From Glaciecola sp. 33A (GTDB lineage Bacteria; Pseudomonadota; Gammaproteobacteria; Enterobacterales; Alteromonadaceae), in contig NZ_PJAR01000040.1 of NCBI RefSeq assembly GCF_002836745.1, positions 124,001-188,000 on the forward strand: a stretch of 64,000 nucleotides of DNA, given 5' to 3'. Under the pieces are notes generated by a model. The model did not search any database and had not been told where the DNA came from. It was given only the letters and a program-made list of their open reading frames with translations. Both the position numbers and the translations under genes were made by a program. Positions within the stretch are counted from its first letter, which is position 1; each line of letters begins with the position of its first letter. Positions 57,283-64,000 of this stretch are shown here, in pieces.

Positions 57283-58505
57283 AGAATAGAATAGCAATAG
57301 CGTTGCTCGCTTTATCACTCAGTGGCTGTGCAACTGTCTCTGACTTGTTCGCGGAAGATGATGAAATTGAAATTCGTCGCTTAAAACCAATTGAAGCAAC
57401 TTTCGAACCGCAAGTTAAATGGGAAACAGACGTCGGTGATGGTGTTCAAGACTATTTCTCACGTTTAGCACCAGCTGTCGCTTACGGCAAAGTATTTGCC
57501 GCTAGTCGCGATGGCATAGTTGTTGCCATTGAGCCAGAAACTGGTAAAAAAATCTGGGAGCAAGACTTCGCAAACTACGATAACTACAGTTTCAAGAAAG
57601 CGATATTATGGTATTCAAATCGCGCAGTGTCGGCAAAAATTTCTGGCGGACTCACGGTCGCTTATGAACTTGTTTTTTTTGGTACAGAAGATGGTTACGT
57701 ATATGCCCTTGAAGAGGCAACTGGCGAGTTGAAATGGAAAGTGGGCGTTAAAGGCGAAGTTATTTCTGCTCCGGCAGTTGATTCAGGCGTAGTCCTAGTT
57801 AATACGACTTCAGGCCATTTAATTGCATTGGATCCTGACACTGGCGAGCAAAAATGGATAACAGAGTCAGATGTTCCTCCCTTAACATTACGTGGTGTTT
57901 CAGCTCCAGCAGCAGACAGTGGTGGTGCCTTAGTTGGTACTCCTTCGGGAAAGCTCCAGGTCACTCTAATCGAGACTGGTATGGTAGCTTGGGAGACTCA
58001 AATTGCTTCTCCCACAGGTGCAACTGAACTAGAACGTATCGTTGATATTGATGTCAAGCCATTGGTGTTTGGTGGAAACGTGTTTGTCGTATCATACAAT
58101 GGCACTCTTTCTGCTGTAGAACTTCGCACAGGTCAGGTTATTTGGACTCGAGAGTACGGTTCATATCGCAATATAAGTATTGATGGTAACCGTTTATTCG
58201 TGATTGATAATAACAGTAACTTATATGCTATTGATCGTCGCAGTGGTGTCGAATTGTGGTCTAATGTTGCCTTGAAAAGTCGCAATATTACATCAGCAAC
58301 ACCGCATAGTGGATACGTAGTAGTTGGCGATAAGTTTGGTTTCGTGCACTGGTTTACTCAGGACGAGGGCAAGCTTGTAGCACAATTAGAGGTTGGCGGC
58401 GATGATGAAGATGAAGCGATCTTTACTGCGCCTGTTAGTGCGCAAAATACCTTATATGTAACAACGAGAGAAGGTAAACTTGCTGCAATTACTCAACCTG
58501 AATGA
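57279..58505 (+). CDS. bamB: outer-membrane assembly lipoprotein BamB
   Basis: 408 residues with GTG start overlapping yfgM (GTGA). The lipobox is LSGC (Cys about 18). The rest is an eight-bladed propeller with PQQ-like repeats (for example GKKIWEQDF, GELKWKVGVKG, GEQKWITES, GQVIWTREYG, GVELWSNVAL). It is part of the BAM complex for beta-barrel insertion. A terminator-like hairpin follows before der. Confidence 0.96.
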   Translation: MKNRIAIALLALSLSGCATVSDLFAEDDEIEIRRLKPIEATFEPQVKWETDVGDGVQDYFSRLAPAVAYGKVFAASRDGIVVAIEPETGKKIWEQDFANYDNYSFKKAILWYSNRAVSAKISGGLTVAYELVFFGTEDGYVYALEEATGELKWKVGVKGEVISAPAVDSGVVLVNTTSGHLIALDPDTGEQKWITESDVPPLTLRGVSAPAADSGGALVGTPSGKLQVTLIETGMVAWETQIASPTGATELERIVDIDVKPLVFGGNVFVVSYNGTLSAVELRTGQVIWTREYGSYRNISIDGNRLFVIDNNSNLYAIDRRSGVELWSNVALKSRNITSATPHSGYVVVGDKFGFVHWFTQDEGKLVAQLEVGGDDEDEAIFTAPVSAQNTLYVTTREGKLAAITQPE

Positions 58506-58594
58506 GTTGAAATTGTATTTTCTGGACGCCAATTTGGCGTACGGTTAAATATATGCCTGTAGGCAAGATAAGGTGTTCGAAAGGATAACAATAC

Positions 58595-58623
58595 ACGCCA
58601 ATGATATGTCATTGGCGTTTTTT
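58595..58623 (+). terminator. terminator-like hairpin between bamB and der
   Basis: A perfect 10-bp stem ACGCCAATGA / TCATTGGCGT with a TATG loop and six T lies directly before the der ribosome site. It splits the operon; der may need read-through or its own promoter. Confidence 0.88.
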
Positions 58624-58637
58624 ATTAAGGGCGAAGA

Positions 58638-60077
58638 ATGTTACCTGTAGTGGCCTTGGTTGGCCGACCCAATGTTGGTAAATCAACATTATTTAATCGA
58701 TTAACAAATACTCGAGACGCACTGGTTGCTGATTTTCCGGGTTTGACACGTGATCGTAAGTATGGTCCCGCAAAATTCGAAAACCGAGCTTTCATCGTGG
58801 TTGATACCGGTGGTATCACTGGCAATGAAGAAGGTATTGATGTTGTTATGGCTGAACAATCATTATTAGCCATTGACGAAGCTGATGTGGTCTTATTTTT
58901 AGTTGATGCAAGAGCTGGTTTAACCCCTGATGATATTAGTCTTGCGGAGCACTTGCGTAAACAAAGCAAAGCCATGTATTTGGTGGCAAATAAAGTGGAT
59001 GGACTGGATGGTGACAGCGAAACCGCTGATTTCTTTAAGTTAGGCTTTCCTGAGGTACTGCAAATTGCAGCTGCGCACGGGCGTGGAGTGTCACAGTTGA
59101 TGACTCATGTCTTAACGCCACTCGAAAAATTATTTCCTGATATGGAGATAGTGGAAGTAGAAAGAGAAGAAGAAGATCCTGATGCGAAGCTATCGCGTTT
59201 GCAAAACTCACCAATTAAATTAGCCATAGTTGGTAAACCTAATGTGGGTAAGTCGACACTAATTAATCGCATTTTGGGTGAAGAACGTGTTGTCGTTTTC
59301 GATTCACCGGGCACCACTCGAGACAGTATATTTATACCGATGAAGCGGGATAAGCGTGAATATATTCTGATCGATACCGCTGGCGTTAGAAAACGTAGGA
59401 AAGTATCAGAAACAGTCGAGAAATTTTCTATTGTAAAAACGTTGCAGGCGATTGAAGAGTCAAATGTGGTGTTGCTAGTTATCGATGCTAGAGAAGGGGT
59501 CACTGACCAGGACTTATCACTACTAGGTTTTGTGCTTAATTCTGGACGTTCTCTAGTGTTGGCTGTGAACAAATGGGATGGTCTTGAGACACATGTTAAG
59601 GAAGAAATTAAGCGTGAGCTAGACAGACGCCTAGGGTTTGTCGATTTTGCTCGTTTACACTTTATCTCAGCTTTGCATGGCACAGGTGTTGGCCATTTGT
59701 TTGAGTCCGTTCAAGAAGCTTATAACTCAGCTACTGTGCGTATTAACACATCAGTACTGACGCAAATAATGGAAATGGCACAGGACGACCATCAACCGCC
59801 ACTTATCCATGGTCGCAGAGTTAAAATGAAGTACGCTCACGCCGGAGGGTATAATCCGCCAGTGATTGTCATTCACGGTAACCAATTGAAAGACTTACCT
59901 GATTCATATAAGCGCTACTTAATGAATTACTATCGTAAAGCCCTCAAAACGATGGGCACACCAATAAGAATTGAATTCAAAGAGGGTGCGAACCCGTTTG
60001 AAGGCAAAGTAAATAAGTTAACCGTAGGGCAAGAACGTAAGCGCAAACGTTTAATGACTTTCCATAAAAAGAAGTAA
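58638..60077 (+). CDS. der: ribosome-associated GTPase Der (EngA)
   Basis: 479 residues. Two tandem GTPase domains: G1 motifs GRPNVGKST (9-17) and GKPNVGKST (199-207), G3 DTGG and DTAG, G4 NKVD and NKWD. An acidic linker separates them, and a KH-like domain ends the protein. Essential for 50S assembly. A six-copy repeat follows its terminator. Confidence 0.97.
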   Translation: MLPVVALVGRPNVGKSTLFNRLTNTRDALVADFPGLTRDRKYGPAKFENRAFIVVDTGGITGNEEGIDVVMAEQSLLAIDEADVVLFLVDARAGLTPDDISLAEHLRKQSKAMYLVANKVDGLDGDSETADFFKLGFPEVLQIAAAHGRGVSQLMTHVLTPLEKLFPDMEIVEVEREEEDPDAKLSRLQNSPIKLAIVGKPNVGKSTLINRILGEERVVVFDSPGTTRDSIFIPMKRDKREYILIDTAGVRKRRKVSETVEKFSIVKTLQAIEESNVVLLVIDAREGVTDQDLSLLGFVLNSGRSLVLAVNKWDGLETHVKEEIKRELDRRLGFVDFARLHFISALHGTGVGHLFESVQEAYNSATVRINTSVLTQIMEMAQDDHQPPLIHGRRVKMKYAHAGGYNPPVIVIHGNQLKDLPDSYKRYLMNYYRKALKTMGTPIRIEFKEGANPFEGKVNKLTVGQERKRKRLMTFHKKK

Positions 60078-60117
60078 GTGTTTTAGGTTCTACAGTGCTA
60101 ACAACTAAACACTTGTA

Positions 60118-60153
60118 AGAGCGGTGATTTTGAACACAAAGTCACCGCTTTTT
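60118..60153 (+). terminator. terminator of der
   Basis: AGCGGTGA / TCACCGCT with a 14-nt loop and a run of five T. Its last bases form the first unit of the tandem repeat at 60147-60230. Confidence 0.8.
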
Positions 60154-60230
60154 ACCAACTGCTTTTTACCAACTGCTTTTTACCAACTGCTTTTTACCAA
60201 CTGCTTTTTACCACCCGCTTTTTACCACCC
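60147..60230. repeat. six 14-bp repeats copying the der terminator tail
   Basis: The unit GCTTTTTACCAACT occurs four times, followed by two copies of the variant GCTTTTTACCACCC. The last copy contains the stop codon (TAA on the minus strand) of the M2 peptidase gene. Confidence 0.95.
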
Positions 60231-62048
60231 GCAATTACGTTCTTCATTTTGCTTATCTAACCATTCTTTTAGTGGGGCAAAATAAGCTTGGATAGTTGAC
60301 GCGTCCATATTTGGCGAGCCTGTTAATGTGGTCATTGCTTCCTGCCAAGGACGACTTTTTCCCATTTCTAACATGTTGTTCAATGCCTCACCGGCTTTTT
60401 TACTTCCATAAATAGAACAACGATGCAGAGCCTCTTCACTTCCGGCTATATCACACAACGCTTTGTGGAATTGAAATTGCAATATATGAGCGAGGAAATA
60501 GCGAGTGTATGAAACGTTTGCAGGAACATGATATTTCGCTCCCGGGTCAAAGGCATCAATTGACCGTGCAACTGGGGCTGCAACACCCTGATATTTTTCT
60601 CGTAGCTGCCACCATAGTGTGTTGTATTGTTCTGGTGTAATGTCACCGGCGAGTACTTGCCAGCGCCACTGATCAACCAGTAAACCGAAGGGAATAAATG
60701 CAATTTTATCCAGTGCTACTTTTAATAGCATACCAATATCATTTGATTCATCCGGTATTTGATCTATTAAACCGATTTGTTGTAAATAAGTTGGCGTTAT
60801 CGAAAGCGCGATGGTGTCGCCAATGGCCTCATGAAAGCCGCTGTTAGCCGAGCCTCTATAGAGCATTGGCTGGTCTTTATATGCTCGTTGATAATAGTTA
60901 TGACCCAATTCGTGATGAATAACATTAAACTCTTCGCCCGTTTTTTGGATGCACATTTTAATTCGCAAGTCGTCCTTTTCATCTACATTCCAAGCGGATG
61001 CATGACATTGAACTTCCCGGTCTTGCGGTTTTTGAAACATTGAACGCTCGTAGAATGTGTCAGGAAGTGGATCAAAACCTAAAGATGAAAAGAAGTTTTC
61101 AGCTTGTTTGACCATTTTAATCTCATCATAATCTTGCTCTGCTAATGCTTTGGTCACATCAGGAACATTCATTTCTTGTTGGGGTTTCACAATGTCGTAA
61201 ATATTACCCCAACTTTGTGCCCACATGTTACCCAGTAAGTGAGCTGGAATTGGTTTATCTAATGGCACAATATCTTCGCCATAGTAATCAGATAACTCTG
61301 CTCTTACGTGACAATGCAATGATTCATAGAAGGGTTGGATTTGCCCCCAAAGTCGGTCCAGCTCTTTTGGAAACTCCTGAGCGGGCATATCATACTTAGT
61401 GCGCCACAATTCTGATGTGTTGGCATAACCAAGCTCTTTTGCGCCTTCGTTTGCGATACTAACTTGTTCAATAAAGATTTCTTTCATCGGTACAGAAACT
61501 TTTCGCCATCCTTCCCAAAACTCTAGCATTAGCGCTGGGTCACGACTTACAGCCATTTCTGCACTCATTTCAACCAACGAAAAGCATTCACTTTCAGTAC
61601 GACAGTATTTACCCGCGCCATACATACCCGCTAAGTTGGAACCAATTGTTGCCAAACGCTCGGCTTTTGCTGGGTCGCTAGGAGGAGCAATTTCCAATCC
61701 TGATTTTAATAAATTGAGTTTTCGACGTGTATCAGCATCTACGTTGACATCATTGAACTTTGCAGCTTCAACTGCATAGTTAGCCCACATCACCGATAAT
61801 TGCTCGCCTAGATAAGCATCTACTTGCGCATTGTCATAATTAATATTGGTTGCATAAGCCCATGCAGCATGCGCCGCCGGTTTATTTAAGCGAGTAATAT
61901 CGGTATCTACTTTTTGCAAGAACGCCTTTGCGTCATCTACAGTGTATACTGCTTTTATGGTAGCAGTTGAACTCGCATTGTTTGGCGAGCAACCCGCGCA
62001 AAGTGCAATAACGATTGAGGCTAAAAGTAAGCGTTTAGTTGTATTCAT
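60222..62048 (-). CDS. M2-family zinc metallopeptidase (ACE-like)
   Basis: 608 residues. The N-terminal signal ends in AGC (Cys20), a lipobox-like site with an unusual Cys at -3. The zinc motif His379-Glu380-x2-His383 is in HHELGHNYYQRAY, with the third ligand Glu407 in GFHEAIGD. Length and helix-rich layout match single-domain angiotensin-converting-enzyme-like peptidyl dipeptidases found in marine bacteria. It would act in the periplasm or at the outer membrane, trimming dipeptides from peptide C-termini. The stop codon lies in the tandem repeat array. Confidence 0.9.
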   Translation of the reverse strand: MNTTKRLLLASIVIALCAGCSPNNASSTATIKAVYTVDDAKAFLQKVDTDITRLNKPAAHAAWAYATNINYDNAQVDAYLGEQLSVMWANYAVEAAKFNDVNVDADTRRKLNLLKSGLEIAPPSDPAKAERLATIGSNLAGMYGAGKYCRTESECFSLVEMSAEMAVSRDPALMLEFWEGWRKVSVPMKEIFIEQVSIANEGAKELGYANTSELWRTKYDMPAQEFPKELDRLWGQIQPFYESLHCHVRAELSDYYGEDIVPLDKPIPAHLLGNMWAQSWGNIYDIVKPQQEMNVPDVTKALAEQDYDEIKMVKQAENFFSSLGFDPLPDTFYERSMFQKPQDREVQCHASAWNVDEKDDLRIKMCIQKTGEEFNVIHHELGHNYYQRAYKDQPMLYRGSANSGFHEAIGDTIALSITPTYLQQIGLIDQIPDESNDIGMLLKVALDKIAFIPFGLLVDQWRWQVLAGDITPEQYNTLWWQLREKYQGVAAPVARSIDAFDPGAKYHVPANVSYTRYFLAHILQFQFHKALCDIAGSEEALHRCSIYGSKKAGEALNNMLEMGKSRPWQEAMTTLTGSPNMDASTIQAYFAPLKEWLDKQNEERNCGW

Positions 62049-62222
62049 AGGATTCTTCTTCTGTTGTGAATATACATATGCCTAGATGATACTTTCGCTT
62101 TATTGGTGATAAAACCAAAGTGGTCCTCCTGCACGTGAGCTTTACTCAATTATTTGCTAGCGGAACATTTTTAACGTTGCAGCCGTTGTGCACGTAGTCA
62201 GCATAAACTGCAAACTGCAGAT

Positions 62223-62612
62223 CTAATCATCCTGATCTTGTTTTTTATTATCATTTTCAGGCGGTAACTGCATACGCGCCGTCTCAATAAGATGTTGATT
62301 ACGGGTACGCTGCATGACCTTAACGCGGTGATGCATTGCTACCTTGGCTAGAATATGCGCCGTTACGGGGGCTGTGATCACTAAAAACAGCGTGATTAAC
62401 AACTCGTTAATGCTAACGTATCCTTGCATGTGATACATGTACACAATTGAAGCTATAAGAATACAGCCCAGACCTACGGTTGTCGCTTTGGTCGGCGCAT
62501 GTAAGCGCACGTAAAAGTCTTGCAGTCGTATGAGTCCTATGGAACCCACAAGCACAAAAAGGCCGCCTAAAATTAGGAACACAGATATAATTAGTTCAAC
62601 GGTGAAACTCAT
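62223..62612 (-). CDS. mrpG: Na+/H+ antiporter subunit G
   Basis: 129 residues. Three membrane helices (about 5-28, 45-62, 68-90) and the family segment GSIGLIRLQDFYVRLHAPTKATTVG. It ends in a charged cytoplasmic tail. Last gene of the mrpD-E-F-G run, 8 bp after mrpF. The Mrp (Mnh/Pha) complex exports sodium using the proton gradient. Confidence 0.92.
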   Translation of the reverse strand: MSFTVELIISVFLILGGLFVLVGSIGLIRLQDFYVRLHAPTKATTVGLGCILIASIVYMYHMQGYVSINELLITLFLVITAPVTAHILAKVAMHHRVKVMQRTRNQHLIETARMQLPPENDNKKQDQDD

Positions 62613-62620
62613 ACTTTCTC

Positions 62621-62890
62621 CTATTCGATGATATCGCCGCGCAATAAGTATTTGCCGAAAGCGACGCTACTAACAAATCCGAGCATGGCGATTAGCAACG
62701 CTGCTTCGAAATACAAGGGCGTTTGGTTGTAAATGCCGTACAGTAAAATGAGTGCAATACTGTTGATATACATGGTGTCGAGCGCCAAGATCCTGTCAAC
62801 TACATGAGGTCCAACGATAAGACGCCATAGGTTAAGTATGAGCGCGATACACAGCATAACTGCGACCAAAACTACAGCAACATCTAACAT
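62621..62890 (-). CDS. mrpF: Na+/H+ antiporter subunit F
   Basis: 89 residues with three membrane helices. VGPHVVDRILALDTMYINSIALILLYGI is the conserved MrpF core. It overlaps mrpE by 7 bp. Confidence 0.92.
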   Translation of the reverse strand: MLDVAVVLVAVMLCIALILNLWRLIVGPHVVDRILALDTMYINSIALILLYGIYNQTPLYFEAALLIAMLGFVSSVAFGKYLLRGDIIE

Positions 62891-63396
62891 CCAAAAATCT
62901 CCTTAACACGTGATTCATAGCGCTGTTTTATTAAATCGATGACTTCTTGCTCGTTGTCAGGCATGTCTAGTACGTGCACATATAGCCACTTTTTGTCTTT
63001 TGATATATCAGCACCCACCGTACCGGGTGTCATGGTTACCGTACTCACGAGCACGGTGATGGGTAAAATATCGACTAGGTCAATCGGTACTGCAACTAAA
63101 CCGGGTTTAATCCTGCGCATCGGCCCTACAACTAAGATAGCCACCTCAAAATTGGCAACAACGATGTCTTTTAATACTAAAAAAACATAACTCACGACTT
63201 TAAACGGCCGCTTGATTCTTGGTTGGGGTATTCTTAAGGGGGCACACAAAACGGGGATAACAATTGCAAGCAAAGTACCAAGTAAAATGTGACCCAGACT
63301 GGTTGTCGAGTTGAGCATAAGCCACACAATCAACAGAAATAGGCTATGCAGGGGCATCGGTAATAAACGTGCGAACGCGCGTGAAAGTATGCTCAT
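62884..63396 (-). CDS. mrpE: Na+/H+ antiporter subunit E
   Basis: 170 residues. N-terminal helices (about 18-55), then VLKDIVVANFEVAILV and the MrpE signature TMTPGTVGADISKDKKWLYVHVLD. It overlaps mrpD by 4 bp (ATGA). Confidence 0.92.
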   Translation of the reverse strand: MSILSRAFARLLPMPLHSLFLLIVWLMLNSTTSLGHILLGTLLAIVIPVLCAPLRIPQPRIKRPFKVVSYVFLVLKDIVVANFEVAILVVGPMRRIKPGLVAVPIDLVDILPITVLVSTVTMTPGTVGADISKDKKWLYVHVLDMPDNEQEVIDLIKQRYESRVKEIFGC

Positions 63397-64000
63397 TGTA
63401 TATCGCCCTCTAAATTCATTACCTCAATTAAGTACGGAATATCGTGTAGCTGGGCAGCTGCATTATTAGTATAGTCTATAATGCTAGCACCAAAAATAGC
63501 GAGTAAAGGTGAGGCGCCTAGCAACAAAAATGTTGCACACATCTGCCATTTAGAAACGCTTGGTGTTTCAGAGGCATCGCGACTAGGCGTGCATCGCCAA
63601 AACAGCGTTGTGCCTGCTCTGGATAATGCAATAATGGTGATTAGACTAGATATCAAAATAACTGACCAAACCCATATTTTCTGCTCTGTACCAGTGACAG
63701 CTTGTAAAATCACAAGTTTAGCTAAAAAACCTGAAAAAGGCGGTAACCCGGCCACAGCCATCGCTGCAACAACAAATAAAACACCTAATAATGCCTGCTG
63801 CTTTGTCTTGCGTGCAACGACAAAGTAATCTAAAGCTTTGCCACGTTGCTGGCCCAACATGTCAGCTATTAAAAACAAAGCGGCTGTGACTAGTGTGCTG
63901 TGAATAAGATAAAGCAAGCCCGCAGCCGTTGCCTCTGGCGTTCTTAATGCAAAGGCAATCAATAGTGTGCCCACAGATACAATCACGAGATTACCCGCCA
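63393..64000 (-). CDS. mrpD: Na+/H+ antiporter subunit D (partial)
   Basis: The open frame runs off the right edge, so the N-terminus is missing; about 202 C-terminal residues are present. LLYLIHSTLVTAALFLIADMLG and AVAGLPPFSGFLAKLVILQA are conserved in the proton-channel-like MrpD/NuoN family. It precedes mrpE, as in the standard MrpD-E-F-G order, which favours MrpD. An internal GTG at 63986 is not the real start. Confidence 0.88.
   Translation of the reverse strand, partial: AGNLVIVSVGTLLIAFALRTPEATAAGLLYLIHSTLVTAALFLIADMLGQQRGKALDYFVVARKTKQQALLGVLFVVAAMAVAGLPPFSGFLAKLVILQAVTGTEQKIWVWSVILISSLITIIALSRAGTTLFWRCTPSRDASETPSVSKWQMCATFLLLGASPLLAIFGASIIDYTNNAAAQLHDIPYLIEVMNLEGDIQ

Noticed and set aside
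59105-59683. 192-residue open frame on the minus strand within der
   Set aside because: It is antisense to a highly conserved GTPase and has no ribosome site; its Ser/Thr/Arg-rich composition is what the reverse complement of a normal gene gives.
60147-60230. Possible CRISPR array
   Set aside because: The repeats are directly adjacent 14-bp units without spacers and there are no cas genes.

Overview
The window is chromosomal DNA of a low-to-moderate GC gammaproteobacterium. Gene content and gene order point to a marine member of the Alteromonadales (Glaciecola/Paraglaciecola/Alteromonas-like): trmJ-cysE-iscR-iscSUA-hscBA-fdx, rlmN-pilF-rodZ-ispG-hisS-yfgM-bamB-der, queA-tgt-yajC-secDF, an MrpD-G antiporter, a long-form isocitrate lyase with malate synthase G, and a GspAB-like pair. 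This placement comes from remembered synteny and protein resemblance, not a database search. I see no tRNA, rRNA, insertion sequence, prophage or CRISPR array.

Layout. 1-3600: the tail of one DUF1566-type exported protein and a second complete one, a partly decayed spacer, then an SDR dehydrogenase and a fatty-acyl-CoA ligase. 3716-6804 (minus): srmB-rdgB-hemW. 6973-10365: a GspA-like ATPase and a GspB-like protein carrying a DUF3391-type N-terminus, convergent with a DUF3391/HD-GYP protein whose His-Asp dyad is broken. 10526-15511 (minus): leuABCD behind a leader peptide (leuL), an attenuator and a recognisable promoter. 15554-20788 (minus): glyoxylate-shunt genes glcB and aceA flanking a LysR regulator. 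21597-22949: a PhoA-family alkaline phosphatase. 23212-27813 (minus): an ABC ATPase, an FtsX-like permease and an AttH/CrtC-like lipocalin protein.

27872-34383 (minus): a membrane protein and a rhomboid protease lie downstream of a block matching the E. coli yjfI-J-K-L-M-C set (DUF2170, PspA, DUF2491, DUF350, DUF1190 lipoprotein, glutathionylspermidine-synthase-like ATP-grasp), with an RCK-gated potassium channel inserted after pspA. It is the most interesting poorly understood system here. 34587-43707: a small DUF6471 protein, then queA, tgt, yajC, secD, secF, suhB (minus), trmJ and cysE.

43791-49416: the complete ISC iron-sulfur operon behind two abutting IscR-type sites. 49694-60077: ndk, rlmN, a PilF-like TPR lipoprotein with a C-terminal LysM, rodZ, ispG, hisS, yfgM, bamB and der. 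60222-64000 (minus): an M2-family metallopeptidase and mrpG-F-E-D, the last running off the window.

Short tandem duplications (12-15 bp units, 3-6 copies) recur in unrelated places: the AttH signal segment, the RodZ N-terminus, the PilF linker, the cysE stop codon and the der terminator tail. Several terminator-like hairpins sit inside apparent operons (pspA/channel, yajC/secD, iscA/hscB, bamB/der, upstream of the ABC ATPase), suggesting stepwise tuning of expression.
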